The position numbers and the translations under genes were made by a program. From contig NZ_SMZY01000001.1 of assembly GCF_004358755.1 (NCBI RefSeq), positions 186,001 to 250,000 on the forward strand: DNA of 64,000 nt, read 5' to 3'. Positions within the stretch are counted from its first letter, which is position 1. Each line of letters starts with the position of its first letter. Positions 1 through 11,135 of this stretch are shown one piece after another. Below the pieces are notes generated by a model. That model worked only from the letters and a program-made list of their open reading frames with translations, was not told the DNA's origin and ran no database searches. Source of the DNA: Peribacillus frigoritolerans (GTDB lineage: Bacteria > Bacillota > Bacilli > Bacillales > Bacillaceae).

Positions 1-700
1 TATCCCAGCCTTTGAAAGCCGATTTCCAACGATTTCAGCTTTATGTAAAAAACATGGTGTCAATCTAAATGAAGGTTTGATTCCAGTAGCCCCGGGAATG
101 CATTTTCTTATGGGCGGCATCAAAACAGATATAGATGGCAAAACTTCGGTAAGCCGTTTATATGCAGTTGGTGAAGCAGCTTGTACAGGAGTTCACGGGG
201 CAAACAGACTGGCAAGTAATTCATTGCTTGAAGGCCTTGTTTTTGGCAGCCGTCTAGGCATGCACATCTTAAATTCTCCTCAACATGCATTTAGAGAATC
301 TGAGTCAGTGAAAATCAGAAACAGCAGGAAGCAGGCAGTCATATTTCCTTCTAAGGAAGAGATAAAGTGGATGATGACAAACTTTGCTGCTATTGAGCGT
401 TCTGAAGAAGGACTTTTTATTGCAAAATGCTGGTTTGAGAAATTCTTATTGCCAATCTCTTTTTGGGATATCAATGTGAATAACTTCACAAATAAAGAGT
501 ACGAAAAAATAAATATGCTGACAGCAGGCTGGCTTATTGTGGCTTCTGCACTTAGAAGAACAGAAAGCAGGGGCGGCCATTTCAGAACAGATTATCCTTA
601 TAAAGAAGACCGGTTATGGCTGAAAAAACAAATTCTTCTTTCTAAATACGATACAGGGTTAAAGAATGATTCAGAGGTGATGGAAATTGAATTTACTTAA
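1..700 (+). CDS. nadB: L-aspartate oxidase, C-terminal part (5' end outside window)
   Basis: NadB oxidises L-aspartate to iminoaspartate with FAD, the first step of de novo NAD synthesis. Only the C-terminal part is here; the open frame runs in from base 2. Visible family features are the VAPGMHFLMGGI segment and GEAACTGVHGANRLASNSLLEG, the active-site and FAD-contacting region of the fumarate reductase/succinate dehydrogenase flavoprotein family, followed by a helical tail ending ESRGGHFRTDYP. The stop at 698-700 overlaps the nadC start, so the genes are translationally coupled in a nadB-nadC-nadA operon. Its promoter, where a NadR-type repressor acts in B. subtilis, lies upstream of the window. 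Confidence 0.95.
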   Translation, partial: IPAFESRFPTISALCKKHGVNLNEGLIPVAPGMHFLMGGIKTDIDGKTSVSRLYAVGEAACTGVHGANRLASNSLLEGLVFGSRLGMHILNSPQHAFRESESVKIRNSRKQAVIFPSKEEIKWMMTNFAAIERSEEGLFIAKCWFEKFLLPISFWDINVNNFTNKEYEKINMLTAGWLIVASALRRTESRGGHFRTDYPYKEDRLWLKKQILLSKYDTGLKNDSEVMEIEFT

Positions 701-1517
701 ACTGAAAAAACAATTAGAAGCTTTCTTTATTGAAGACATTGGTGATCATGACGCTACAAGCTCGTATATTTTTTCAAAATCTCAGCGGGGAAAAGCCATA
801 ATTACAGCCAAGGAAGACGGGACTTTTGCGGGTGCGGATGTGGTCAAAATCGGGTATGAAATTCTTGATCGCAATGTATCAGTTAACCTTCTGAAACAAG
901 ATGGTGAACAAATAAATAAAGGTGAGCAAGCAGCTGTTATTGAAGGTCCAATAGGTTCACTCCTTACTGGAGAACGAGTCATCCTAAACCTGCTTCAAAG
1001 AATGAGCGGAATTGCCACACTGACAAATCAGGCAGTGAATTGCCTGAATTCCACTCATACGAAGATTACTGATACCCGGAAAACGACACCGGGCCTGAGA
1101 ATGATTGAAAAATATGCTGTTCGGTGCGGCGGCGGATACAATCACAGATTTGGCCTGTATGACGGAATTATGCTTAAAGATAATCACATTGCAAGCAGCG
1201 GTTCTATCTTTGAAGCTGTAAAAAAGGTAAGGGCGCATGCAGGGCACATGATAAAAGTAGAGGTTGAAATTGAATCTGAGGAACAGCTCCTGGAAGCAAT
1301 CGAGGCAAATGCGGACATCATTATGTTTGATAACCGGACACCTGAAGAAGTGAAAGCTTTTGCCGATCTGACACCTTCGTCAATCATTACCGAAGCTTCT
1401 GGAGGAATTACCCTTCAAAATCTGGCTGAATACGGTGACACCGGAGTGGACTATATTTCACTTGGAATGCTGACTCATTCCGCCAAATCTCTTGATTTAA
1501 GCATGAATGCAGAATAA
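687..1517 (+). CDS. nadC: Nicotinate-nucleotide pyrophosphorylase (quinolinate phosphoribosyltransferase)
   Basis: NadC converts quinolinate and PRPP to nicotinate mononucleotide, CO2 and pyrophosphate. The 276-residue protein has the normal family length. Visible landmarks are [16 protein letters not shown] at residues 96-111, TRKTTPGLR at 130-138 (substrate-binding Arg/Lys), [16 protein letters not shown] at 153-168, the acidic EVEIES strand at 192-197, FDN at 214-216 and EASGGI at 236-241, in the order expected for the type II PRTase barrel. The start is TTG at 687, behind GAGGTGATGG at 674-683, and lies inside the last codons of nadB. The downstream nadA gene starts 13 bases after the stop, consistent with one operon. 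Confidence 0.97.
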   Translation: MNLLKLKKQLEAFFIEDIGDHDATSSYIFSKSQRGKAIITAKEDGTFAGADVVKIGYEILDRNVSVNLLKQDGEQINKGEQAAVIEGPIGSLLTGERVILNLLQRMSGIATLTNQAVNCLNSTHTKITDTRKTTPGLRMIEKYAVRCGGGYNHRFGLYDGIMLKDNHIASSGSIFEAVKKVRAHAGHMIKVEVEIESEEQLLEAIEANADIIMFDNRTPEEVKAFADLTPSSIITEASGGITLQNLAEYGDTGVDYISLGMLTHSAKSLDLSMNAE

Positions 1518-1530
1518 GGAGGAAGTTACA

Positions 1531-2640
1531 GTGAATGTACTGGATATGCTTCAATTTGAAACAAATGAAAAAATGCCTTCTCATTATAAAGACCTCACAG
1601 AAGAGGAAATGATCAAAAGAGTTAAACAGATTAAAGAAAAGTTTGGCCGCCGGCTGCTGATACCCGGTCATCATTATCAAAAGGATGAGGTTATTCAGTT
1701 TGCAGATATTACGGGGGATTCCCTGCAGCTTGCACAGGCCGCGGCAGAAAACAAAGAGGCAGAATACATCGTTTTTTGCGGCGTGCATTTTATGGCTGAA
1801 ACAGCAGACATGCTGACGGGTGAAGGGCAAACTGTTTTGCTGCCGGATATGAGAGCAGGATGTTCGATGGCTGATATGGCGGATATTGAGCAGACTGAGC
1901 GGGCATGGACAAAGCTTCAAAAAATGTATGGGGATACAATTCTGCCATTGACCTATGTGAATTCGACCGCAGCAATTAAAGCATTTGTCGGGAAAAATGG
2001 AGGGGCAACTGTCACTTCCTCAAATGCAGAAAAAATGCTGCGCTGGTCGTTTGAACAACAACAGCGGATTCTATTTTTGCCGGATCAGCATTTAGGAAGA
2101 AATACGGCTTATAACTTAGGTGTTCCGCTTGATAAGATGGCAATTTGGAATCCGCTGACAAACGAGCTTGAATTTGATGGGAATCCTGAGGATGTTATCG
2201 TGATTTTATGGAAAGGCCATTGTTCCGTCCATGAAAAATTCACAGTGAAAAATATCGAAGATTTGCGCCTTGCCAAGCCTGATATGAAAATCATCGTACA
2301 TCCGGAATGCAGCAGAGAAGTAGTTGCTGCAAGTGATTTGGCAGGCTCTACAAAATATATCATCGACACGATTGAAGCAGCTCCTTCCGGAAGCAAATGG
2401 GCGATTGGAACAGAAATGAATCTTGTGAAAAGGATTATTGACCAGCATCCTGATAAGGAAATTGTCTCGCTGAATCCGTTTATGTGCCCATGTTTGACGA
2501 TGAACAGAATTGACCTTCCACACTTATTGTGGTCACTCGAAGGACTGGAAGAAGGTAAGGTCATCAATCAAATTAAAGTTGACCCAAAAACAGCAGAACA
2601 TGCCATTCTCGCTTTAGAGCGAATGCTTAAACACGTATAA
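1531..2640 (+). CDS. nadA: Quinolinate synthase A (4Fe-4S)
   Basis: NadA condenses iminoaspartate, the NadB product, with dihydroxyacetone phosphate to give quinolinate, using a 4Fe-4S cluster. An ATG at 1507 is in frame, but the strong AAGGAGGAAG at 1515-1524 points to the GTG at 1531, giving 369 residues, the usual Bacillus length. Conserved cysteines that could ligate the cluster are C111 (RAGCSMAD), C231 (GHCSVHE) and C319/C321 (NPFMCPC). In B. subtilis the ligands are three Cys at almost the same positions. The N-terminal [10 protein letters not shown] motif is also present. It is the last gene of the nad operon and is followed by a terminator. Confidence 0.97.
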   Translation: MNVLDMLQFETNEKMPSHYKDLTEEEMIKRVKQIKEKFGRRLLIPGHHYQKDEVIQFADITGDSLQLAQAAAENKEAEYIVFCGVHFMAETADMLTGEGQTVLLPDMRAGCSMADMADIEQTERAWTKLQKMYGDTILPLTYVNSTAAIKAFVGKNGGATVTSSNAEKMLRWSFEQQQRILFLPDQHLGRNTAYNLGVPLDKMAIWNPLTNELEFDGNPEDVIVILWKGHCSVHEKFTVKNIEDLRLAKPDMKIIVHPECSREVVAASDLAGSTKYIIDTIEAAPSGSKWAIGTEMNLVKRIIDQHPDKEIVSLNPFMCPCLTMNRIDLPHLLWSLEGLEEGKVINQIKVDPKTAEHAILALERMLKHV

Positions 2641-2645
2641 AATGG

Positions 2646-2713
2646 AACTGACAAAATAAGATGAAATAAGTGCACCCGCAAGCTGCCTTCATCTTAAGTT
2701 TGTCAGTTTTTTT
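2646..2713 (+). terminator. Terminator of the nadBCA operon
   Basis: AACTGACAAA (2646-2655) pairs with TTTGTCAGTT (2699-2708), with inner pairing of AAGATGAA and TTCATCTT, followed by a T-run. It is a long rho-independent terminator just after the nadA stop. Confidence 0.85.
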
Positions 2714-2826
2714 ATTGGCCGGGAAACATATATTTGTCTTCTTAAGCATAAGTTGTGATGAAGAAGAATGGCATAATTGCCTGCAAATCATATGCGATAA
2801 AGTTTCAAGCATAGGAGGGGGAAAGG

Positions 2827-4569
2827 TTGAAAATCCACATTGTTCAAAAAGGCGATACGCTTTGGAAAATTGCCAAAAAATATGGGGTAGATTTTGAAGA
2901 ACTGAAAAAGATGAACTCTCAGCTAAGCAACCCTGACTTAATCATGCCTGGAATGAAAATAAAGGTTCCAAGCGAAGGAGTTCCTGTTAAAAATGAAACT
3001 AAGGTTAACTTTTCAGGGAAAAAGGAAATGCCGAAATCCGAGCATCCTTTTGCAAAAGAAAAACCGAAACAAGTGATGGATGTCACAGATACCAAACCGA
3101 AGGAAGTTCCGAAAGAAAAGCCCTCGGTGCCATATGTTCCTCCAGTGCCGAACATTAAACAGCCAGCATATCCAGAATTAGATATTAATAACTACTACAT
3201 GCTGAATATGGCGATGATGCCGCAGGCACCGCAGCCGCAGCTTCCGCCAAAGCCTTCAAATGTTCTGCCTGAGATGATGAAGCCAGCCGAAAAGCCAGCT
3301 CAAAAACCGGCTGAAAAACCGGCTGAAAAGCCAAAATCAGTATCACCTGCTAATAAAGAGGAGGCCACAAAGGATATGGAAAATAAGCCGAACATGCCGC
3401 AGCAAGGAGTGATGGGGGCTTATCAGGGCGGTCAGGGTCCACAAGTATTTCCTGGCGGCCAGGGCGGGGCTCCGTATCAGAACCCTGGTGCAGTCGCCGG
3501 TGCCCAGGATCAGCAGGCACCTGGAGGTCCAGGTTTTCCGGGCGGGGATGACTGTTATCCCGTTTCACCAGTGATGCCGGGACCAGGATTCGGTCCAGGA
3601 TTCGGAGGCCCAGGATTTGGAGGTCCGGGATTCGGCGGACCTCAAATACAGCCATATGGTATGCCGTATCAGCAGGGCCCTGGCATGGGAATGCCGCAGC
3701 AAATGCCATTTGATGAAGATGAAGATGACGATGATGACGTAATGGGAGCATATATGCCTCAGCAGCAAATGCAAATGCCGTATGGTCAGCAAGGATTTGG
3801 AGGTCCAGGATTTGAAGGTTCAGGATTTGGAGGTCCAGGATTTGGAGGTCCAGGATTTGGAGGCCCAGGATTTGGAGGCCCAGGATTCGGAGGCCCTGGT
3901 TTTGGAGGTCCAGGATTCGGAGGCGCTGGATTTGGGGGGCCAGGAGGATATCCGCCGGGCTGCTATCCGATGTCTCCGCCGATGCCGGGGCCGGGATTCG
4001 GATTCCAGCCTCAAGTTCAAGGAGCGTTCAGCGGCGGTCCAAATATGCCGCAGGGTGTAGCCGGTGCATGGGATCAGGGGATGATGAATAATATGCCTCC
4101 GCAAGTAAGCCCTGCAATGGATAAAGAAGATTGTGGATGCGGCGGACCTGGGCAAGGCTCTGGCGGAATGCCGGGACAATTTGGTCAGGGCGGTCAATTT
4201 GGCGGAATGCCGGGACAATTTGGTCAGGGCGGTCAATTTGGCGGAATGCCGGGACAGTTTGGTCAGGGCGGTCAATTTGGCGGAATGCCAGGGCAGTTTG
4301 GTCAGGGCGGTCAATTTGGCGGAATGCCAGGGCAGTTTGGTCAGGGCGGTCAATTTGGCGGAATGCCAGGGCAGTTTGGTCAGGGCGGACAATTTGGCGG
4401 GATGCCAGGACAATTTGGTCAAGGCGGTCAATTTGGCGGGATGCCAGGACAGTTTAGTCAAGGCGGTCAATTTGGCGGAATGCCAGGACAATTTGGTCAA
4501 GGCGGTCAATTTGGCGGGGATGGTCAATTTGCGATGCCGAGATTTGATGATGAGGACGACGACGATTGA
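2827..4569 (+). CDS. safA: Spore morphogenetic protein SafA with LysM domain and long Gly/Gln/Phe repeat region
   Basis: SafA is a SpoVID-associated coat morphogenetic protein made in the mother cell; it sits at the cortex/coat interface and organises inner-coat assembly. The protein starts at TTG 2827 behind GGAGGGGG. Residues 2-48 are one LysM domain (HIVQKGDTLWKIAKKYGV ... LIMPGMKIKVP), followed by a Pro/Lys-rich linker. The rest is very repetitive: PGFGGPGFGG-type runs at about 3585-3640 and 3795-3945, then nine 13-residue copies of GGMPGQFGQGGQF encoded by 39-bp tandem repeats at about 4162-4515. It ends in an acidic DDEDDDD tail. At 580 residues it is far longer than the 387 residues of B. 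subtilis SafA. The safA identity rests on the LysM start and on synteny with nadA and bofC; the role of the repeats is unknown. Confidence 0.85.
   Translation: MKIHIVQKGDTLWKIAKKYGVDFEELKKMNSQLSNPDLIMPGMKIKVPSEGVPVKNETKVNFSGKKEMPKSEHPFAKEKPKQVMDVTDTKPKEVPKEKPSVPYVPPVPNIKQPAYPELDINNYYMLNMAMMPQAPQPQLPPKPSNVLPEMMKPAEKPAQKPAEKPAEKPKSVSPANKEEATKDMENKPNMPQQGVMGAYQGGQGPQVFPGGQGGAPYQNPGAVAGAQDQQAPGGPGFPGGDDCYPVSPVMPGPGFGPGFGGPGFGGPGFGGPQIQPYGMPYQQGPGMGMPQQMPFDEDEDDDDDVMGAYMPQQQMQMPYGQQGFGGPGFEGSGFGGPGFGGPGFGGPGFGGPGFGGPGFGGPGFGGAGFGGPGGYPPGCYPMSPPMPGPGFGFQPQVQGAFSGGPNMPQGVAGAWDQGMMNNMPPQVSPAMDKEDCGCGGPGQGSGGMPGQFGQGGQFGGMPGQFGQGGQFGGMPGQFGQGGQFGGMPGQFGQGGQFGGMPGQFGQGGQFGGMPGQFGQGGQFGGMPGQFGQGGQFGGMPGQFSQGGQFGGMPGQFGQGGQFGGDGQFAMPRFDDEDDDD
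4162..4515 (+). repeat. safA: 39-bp tandem repeats inside safA (9 copies)
   Basis: Nine near-identical 39-bp units encode GGMPGQFGQGGQF. They differ by a few third-position changes and one G-to-S change in copy 8 (GQFSQ). The third-position differences show the array is not brand new, but copy number could still vary between strains by slippage or recombination. Confidence 0.9.
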
Positions 4570-4580
4570 CATAGATCTAA

Positions 4581-4610
4581 GAGACGAGACATATTGTTCG
4601 TCTCTTTTTC
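4581..4610 (+). terminator. Terminator after safA
   Basis: GAGACGA pairs with TCGTCTC across a 10-12 base loop and is followed by TTTTTC. Confidence 0.8.
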
Positions 4611-4964
4611 TTATTTATATTCCGTGTCCAAGTACACGTGCTTTACCTGGCAGGGGATTAATCAAAATTCGTTTCGCGATTAGCTTTATAAAAAGGTATT
4701 TTGACAAACAAATGTGTGTTTATCGCAAAAAAGCGCAAGCCGCAATTAAAAGCAGGCTGGCCACGCATAAATTCATGGATCTTGCATGCGAAATTTCCGC
4801 ATTCCCATCTTATTTTCCCCAATTCCGTCAATCACCGTCAAATAATAAATGTCTCCATTATTTTAAGGACTTACCGTTAACTAACAGATTAATGCTTCTC
4901 TGAACGAGCAACCTATACAAGAGCGTAATTTGCTCGCTACAGGAAAATCAGGGGGGTTTTAATA
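4611..4964. other. Non-coding stretch between safA and coxA
   Basis: Open frames here are chance continuations of the safA repeat shadows, and no gene was recognised. The last 60 bases contain a possible 5'-UTR hairpin, CGAGCAA (from 4907) with TTGCTCG (from 4929), just before the GGGGGG ribosome binding site of the next gene. A mother-cell or forespore promoter is expected, but none could be assigned with confidence. Confidence 0.5.
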
Positions 4965-5696
4965 TTGAGGCATAAAGTTACTGCATTTGCTGCAATTGCC
5001 ATAGCTGCGACTGGACTTGCAGGCTGCAACAATAATGAAGGCGCACTTGACACGAGATACGATGATTCTACAAGACCTATCGGTTATTATTCAGATGAAC
5101 ACCGGAATAACAACAACGATGGCGTGGATAACGTGGATAATGATGGGCCATTGACAGAAATGATGGAAGGCGACATGAATGATAATTACTTCACAAAAGT
5201 TAATGATCGTGATACCGCTTTTCATAACGGAAGAATGGATAATCCAACAGCCCCGCTTTCTAATGAAGACGGCATGATTGAAAAAGACAACCGTTTCAGC
5301 AGAACAGATGAAAATTATCATGGTCAGGTAAAGCAAGTCAATTATTACAATGACCAAGATGAAGCTATTGCTAAAAATGTTTCTGAAAAAGCTGCAGATG
5401 TCAAAGATGTCGATGATGTCCGCACGGTTGTAAATGGAGATCAGGTGCTTGTTGCCATCGATACGGATGATAAAAACGACAAAGACGTTAAAAATGCCGT
5501 TTTGAATGCAGTGCGTCCGGCAGCTGAAGGCAAAGATATTAAAGTTGTCACTGATGAAGGCACATTTACACGTGTCAGAACAATTAATGACAACATTGAA
5601 ACAGGACAGCCGAAAAATACAATCAATGAAGATATTAGAGATCTATTTGATGATATGGGCAATGTCATGAAAGAGCCCTTTCAGCAAGCAAGATAA
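4965..5696 (+). CDS. coxA: YhcN/YlaJ-family sporulation lipoprotein (CoxA-like)
   Basis: Begins at TTG 4965 behind AGGGGGG. Residues 1-21 form a lipoprotein signal peptide ending in the lipobox LAGC (Cys21), so the mature protein should be membrane-anchored. The mature part is very rich in Asn and Asp (EHRNNNNDGVDNVDNDG) and then carries the YhcN/YlaJ-type domain (VKDVDDVRTVVNGDQVLVAIDTDD, about residues 145-170), seen in lipoproteins of the spore inner membrane and cortex. B. subtilis coxA (yrbB), a cortex-associated protein, occupies the same position after safA. Assignment to coxA is by synteny plus domain; the biochemical role in the family is not defined. Confidence 0.78.
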   Translation: MRHKVTAFAAIAIAATGLAGCNNNEGALDTRYDDSTRPIGYYSDEHRNNNNDGVDNVDNDGPLTEMMEGDMNDNYFTKVNDRDTAFHNGRMDNPTAPLSNEDGMIEKDNRFSRTDENYHGQVKQVNYYNDQDEAIAKNVSEKAADVKDVDDVRTVVNGDQVLVAIDTDDKNDKDVKNAVLNAVRPAAEGKDIKVVTDEGTFTRVRTINDNIETGQPKNTINEDIRDLFDDMGNVMKEPFQQAR

Positions 5697-5703
5697 ACAA
5701 TGA

Positions 5704-5738
5704 AAGGGGGTATCTGTATATAGATGCCCCTTTTTTCT
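5704..5738 (+). terminator. Terminator after coxA
   Basis: GGGGTATCT pairs with AGATGCCCC around a short AT loop and is followed by TTTTTT and a further T-rich run. Confidence 0.85.
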
Positions 5739-5864
5739 TTTTTTTTTTTATTATCTAAATAGAATAAAAAAATCATGAAAGGTTAAAATTTCTATTTTTG
5801 GTGAAACTAGAAATGACGAATACTTGCCATTATGGTAAATAGCTCATGATATGGGGTGTATGTG

Positions 5865-6428
5865 ATGATGTCGTCTCATCGTTTACTGATTGGTGCCTTT
5901 GCCTGCGTCATAGTCACATTATTTTTCATCATTCCTTCTTTCCATCAGAAAGAATCCAGTGCTTCAGAGAATGCAGCAGAAACGGAAAATGAAGTCTATG
6001 AAGTAAGCGGTCCGCTGACCGTTACAGTGGTGCTTGAACGAATCTATTTGGATGGTGAAATCAGTGAAGAAGTGAAAACCGAAACCATTCTCGCAATGGA
6101 GGATTTTTGGGCAAAATATGAGGATTGGCAATTGATTGATCAGGACGATCATCAGATTATTTTCCAAAAAGAAATGGATGATATCTCCCCTTTACTAAAA
6201 GCAAACGGGTATTTCGGCATTTCATCAGAAGGTGTCTTTTCTATTTTTAATGGAAAGCCTGATGATGCTTCGGAAATTATTCAGTCATTCTTTCAAATTG
6301 ATGTTAAAAAACTTGAAACACGAAAGCATGATGAATTAAGGCAGGGAATTCGCATAGAATCAAAAGATCAGTACTTAAAGGTCATTCAGTCATATAAAGC
6401 CTATTCATCACCGGCAGATGTGAAATAA
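5865..6428 (+). CDS. bofC: Forespore regulator BofC of pro-SigK processing
   Basis: BofC is a secreted forespore protein that restrains the SpoIVB signal, so it delays cleavage of pro-SigK in the mother cell. The N-terminus (RLLIGAFACVIVTLFFIIPSF) is a signal peptide or anchor. The rest matches the family: VTVVLERIYLDGEISEEVK, MEDFWAKYEDWQL, QKEMDDISPLLKANGYFGIS, IQSFFQIDVKKLE. GTG codons at 5856 and 5862 are in frame, but GGGGTG at 5853-5858 is best spaced for ATG 5865 (187 residues) or 5868. The downstream neighbour ruvA is as in B. subtilis. Its regulatory target pro-SigK is encoded about 52 kb away in the same window. Confidence 0.9.
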   Translation: MMSSHRLLIGAFACVIVTLFFIIPSFHQKESSASENAAETENEVYEVSGPLTVTVVLERIYLDGEISEEVKTETILAMEDFWAKYEDWQLIDQDDHQIIFQKEMDDISPLLKANGYFGISSEGVFSIFNGKPDDASEIIQSFFQIDVKKLETRKHDELRQGIRIESKDQYLKVIQSYKAYSSPADVK

Positions 6429-6430
6429 AG

Positions 6431-6460
6431 AAAGCTAGTGCAACAGCGCTGGCTTTTTCT
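6431..6460 (+). terminator. Terminator after bofC
   Basis: An 11-bp stem (6431-6441 with 6446-6456, two G-U pairs) with an AACA loop and a TTTTT tail. Confidence 0.75.
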
Positions 6461-6741
6461 GTGTTTATAAGGACTTTCATTTTTGGATTATGACTGACAC
6501 ATTAATGGGTTACTTGCCCCGGTTTGCTGCATCCTAACTGAGTCTGAAGCACTTTACAGGAGGCCGCCAACATTGTTGCGCCATAACTAAGATTGAAGTG
6601 CTTTTTTGGCTGCCCGTCCCATTTAGTTGCGTTAGAAAAATAACAATCCATAAGAAGACTGCTTTTTTAATGATTTATACTACAGGCAAAAGAAAAAATT
6701 ATGATACAATGAGGTACAGTTGTAAAGAGGTGACTAACGTT
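6461..6741. other. bofC-ruvA intergenic region
   Basis: No gene seen. A second, wider inverted repeat AGCACTT (6548-6554) / AAGTGCT (6596-6602) is followed by six T and could be a further terminator. TACAAT at 6705-6710 is a possible -10 box for ruvA, but no good -35 box is visible at the right spacing. Confidence 0.45.
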
Positions 6742-7350
6742 TTGATTGAATTTATAAAAGGCTATATTGATTTTGTTACTCCGGAATATATTGTCATTGA
6801 CCATGGCGGAATCGGTTATCAGGTGCATACTCCAAATCCATTCAGCTTTCAGCGCAATCGATCTTCAGAAGTGACGATTTTTACATATCAGCTAGTCAGA
6901 GAAGATATCCTCGCATTATATGGTTTTCATACAAGAGAAGAAAAAGCATTATTTATGAAGCTTCTGAACGTTACAGGAATCGGACCTAAAGGAGCTCTTG
7001 CCATACTTGCTTCAGGAAATCCTTCGCAAGTAGTCGGTGCGATTGAAAATGAGGACGAGAAGTTTCTTGTTAAGTTTCCTGGCGTTGGGAAGAAGACTGC
7101 GAGGCAGATTATTCTTGATCTTAAAGGAAAGCTTGCCGATGTAGCAGGAGAGTTTGCTCCGGATTTGTTTACGCATGAAGAGCATGAACAAAAAGAAACA
7201 GCATCAAAAGCCCTTAATGAGGCACTTGAAGCTCTAAAGGTGCTTGGATATGCTGAACGCGAAATTAATAAGGTCATTCCGTCTCTTATGGAAGAAGAGC
7301 TATCAACAGATCAGTATGTGAAAAAAGCTTTGCAAAAGCTATTAAAGTAA
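6742..7350 (+). CDS. ruvA: Holliday junction branch migration protein RuvA
   Basis: RuvA tetramers bind four-way DNA junctions and load RuvB for branch migration. The reading frame is open from 6598, but the family N-terminus ([20 protein letters not shown]) begins at TTG 6742 behind AAAGAGGTG, giving 202 residues as in B. subtilis. Domain order: OB-fold at residues 1-62, two helix-hairpin-helix motifs at about 71-91 ([16 protein letters not shown]) and 107-126 ([16 protein letters not shown]), and a C-terminal RuvB-contact domain at about 155-202. It is 11 bases from ruvB in an operon that probably runs through queA and tgt. Confidence 0.97.
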   Translation: MIEFIKGYIDFVTPEYIVIDHGGIGYQVHTPNPFSFQRNRSSEVTIFTYQLVREDILALYGFHTREEKALFMKLLNVTGIGPKGALAILASGNPSQVVGAIENEDEKFLVKFPGVGKKTARQIILDLKGKLADVAGEFAPDLFTHEEHEQKETASKALNEALEALKVLGYAEREINKVIPSLMEEELSTDQYVKKALQKLLK

Positions 7351-7361
7351 GGTGAAAAGAC

Positions 7362-8363
7362 ATGGATGAACGTCTTGTATCAAGTGAAGCGGACTTAGAT
7401 GAAGGTGCAATCGAGCTAAGTTTAAGACCTCAGACTTTATCTCAGTATATTGGACAGGATAAAGTAAAAGAAAACTTGAAAGTCTTTATTGAAGCCGCTA
7501 AACTCAGAAGCGAAACACTGGATCACGTCCTTTTATACGGTCCTCCGGGTCTTGGAAAAACAACGCTTGCAACGATTATCGCAAACGAAATGGGCGTAAA
7601 TATCCGCACAACATCAGGACCGGCTATTGAAAGGCCGGGAGACCTGGCTGCCATTTTAACAGCTCTTGAGCCCGGGGATGTATTATTTATTGATGAAATC
7701 CATCGTCTTCAGCGCTCTATTGAAGAAGTACTGTATCCGGCGATGGAGGATTTCTGTCTTGACATTGTGATTGGAAAGGGCCCATCTGCCCGTTCTGTCC
7801 GCCTTGATCTGCCTCCGTTTACTCTTATAGGGGCCACCACACGCGTTGGCTTGCTTACGGCTCCGCTTAGAGACCGGTTTGGTGTTCTCAGCAGGCTGGA
7901 ATATTATAATGAAGAGCAGCTGTCTCTCATTGTTGAACGGACCGGAGACATATTAGGGATTGGCATGGAAAAAGAAGCTTCGCTGGAACTTGCAAGAAGA
8001 TCAAGGGGTACGCCTCGAATAGCAAACAGGCTATTAAGACGGGTAAGGGACTTTGCCCAGGTGCTTGGCGAGCCGACTGTATCGGGGAGCCTTGCCAAGG
8101 AAGCTTTGGAAAAACTTCAGGTCGACAGATTGGGCCTCGATCATATCGATCACAAGCTTTTAATGGGGATAATTGAAAAGTATAAAGGCGGTCCGGTCGG
8201 AATTGATACGATTTCAGCTACAATCGGAGAAGAATCACACACGATAGAAGATGTCTATGAGCCGTATCTTTTGCAAATCGGTTTTATACAACGCACTCCA
8301 AGGGGTAGAATGGTAACGGAAGCAGTTTACCATCACTTTCAAATGGAGGCTCCAGAAAAATGA
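7362..8363 (+). CDS. ruvB: Holliday junction helicase motor RuvB
   Basis: RuvB is the hexameric AAA+ ATPase that pumps DNA through RuvA-bound junctions. The 333 residues match the family length. Walker [10 protein letters not shown] is at residues 60-68, Walker B LFIDEIH with DEIH at 111-114, sensor 1 in GATTRVG, and the arginine-finger/sensor 2 region [18 protein letters not shown] near 205-223. A C-terminal winged-helix domain ends the protein. Start is ATG 7362 behind AAGGTGA. The stop overlaps the next gene by 4 bases (ATGA), so expression of the two is coupled. Confidence 0.98.
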   Translation: MDERLVSSEADLDEGAIELSLRPQTLSQYIGQDKVKENLKVFIEAAKLRSETLDHVLLYGPPGLGKTTLATIIANEMGVNIRTTSGPAIERPGDLAAILTALEPGDVLFIDEIHRLQRSIEEVLYPAMEDFCLDIVIGKGPSARSVRLDLPPFTLIGATTRVGLLTAPLRDRFGVLSRLEYYNEEQLSLIVERTGDILGIGMEKEASLELARRSRGTPRIANRLLRRVRDFAQVLGEPTVSGSLAKEALEKLQVDRLGLDHIDHKLLMGIIEKYKGGPVGIDTISATIGEESHTIEDVYEPYLLQIGFIQRTPRGRMVTEAVYHHFQMEAPEK

Positions 8364-8560
8364 CCCAATTTCCCAAAATCCTGATGATGATGGGCGCCGT
8401 TCTTTTTTTTGCAGGATTATTCATGCAGCTCATTGGAAGACTGCCTGGAGATTTTGTCTTTAAAAAAGGCAGCACAACGTTTTATTTTCCGATCGTTACA
8501 TCAATTGTAATCAGTATCCTGCTGACGATCTTGTTTAATGTTTTCGGACGGTTTAAATAA
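8360..8560 (+). CDS. DUF2905 small membrane protein
   Basis: A 66-residue protein with two hydrophobic segments (about 8-27 and 44-62) joined by the conserved [20 protein letters not shown] turn that defines the DUF2905 family. Its start ATG overlaps the ruvB stop. The family is often found between ruvB and queA in Bacillaceae; its function is unknown, so co-transcription with DNA repair genes is the only hint. It is unlikely to be an artefact because codon use, overlap and family motif all agree. Confidence 0.85.
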   Translation: MTQFPKILMMMGAVLFFAGLFMQLIGRLPGDFVFKKGSTTFYFPIVTSIVISILLTILFNVFGRFK

Positions 8561-8578
8561 TAGAAAAGGTGAAAAACA

Positions 8579-10779
<2,201 letters not shown>

Positions 10780-10800
10780 CACTTGAAAGGGGTGAAAAAT

Positions 10801-11085
10801 ATGGAATTATTGACTACGGTTGGCCCGTTAATCTTAATGTTCGCGATCTTTTACTTTTTATTGATCCGTCCTCAGCAGAAACAGCAGAAGAAAGTCCGTG
10901 AAATGCAGAACAGTCTTTCAAAAGGTGACAAAGTCGTAACGATTGGCGGTATGCATGGCATCGTTGATTCAATCGACGAAGAAAAAGTAATCATCAAAGC
11001 TGGTGATGGCTCACGCCTCACATTTGACCGCCGCGCTATTCGCGACGTTGTTGAACAAAAAGGCATCACGATGGAAAAAGCCTAA
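10801..11085 (+). CDS. yajC: Preprotein translocase accessory subunit YajC
   Basis: YajC (YrbF in B. subtilis) is a small single-pass membrane protein associated with SecDF-YajC. The 94 residues comprise one transmembrane helix (about 5-22, ending in FLLIRPQQKQQKKV) and a cytosolic domain with GDKVVTIGGMHGIVDSID. An in-frame TTG at 10783 exists, but ATG 10801, eight bases after AAAGGGGTG, is the proper start. Its functional partner secDF lies 3.3 kb downstream, separated by membrane-protein genes. Confidence 0.95.
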   Translation: MELLTTVGPLILMFAIFYFLLIRPQQKQQKKVREMQNSLSKGDKVVTIGGMHGIVDSIDEEKVIIKAGDGSRLTFDRRAIRDVVEQKGITMEKA

Positions 11086-11102
11086 TACATAAGGCATGAA
11101 CA

Positions 11103-11134
11103 AAAAGAAGCGCAGTCTCTGCGCTTCTTTTTGC
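11103..11134. terminator. Bidirectional terminator between yajC and yrzE
   Basis: AAAAAGAAGCGCAG pairs with CTGCGCTTCTTTTT around a TCT loop. With T-runs on both strands it can end both the yajC operon and the convergent yrzE gene. Confidence 0.9.
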
Positions 11135-11135
11135 T

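Noticed and set aside
2713-2826. SigE promoter for safA
   Set aside because: Several CATA-like strings are present, but none has a matching -35 element at the right distance, so no assignment is made.
2670-2897. 75-residue ORF before and into safA
   Set aside because: It begins inside the nadA terminator and overlaps the safA start in another frame; no homology recognised.
4162-4515. Regular 39-bp repeats considered as a CRISPR array
   Set aside because: There are no spacers; units are contiguous and keep the reading frame of SafA.
3820-4572. 250-residue ORF on the minus strand within safA (LTALTKLSWHSAK repeats)
   Set aside because: It is the complement of the 39-bp safA repeats; any frame through such an array stays open. 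No ribosome binding site and no known family.
4133-4903. 256-residue plus-strand ORF overlapping the end of safA and the intergenic region
   Set aside because: Alternative frame of the repeat array running on by chance through the terminator; no ribosome binding site.
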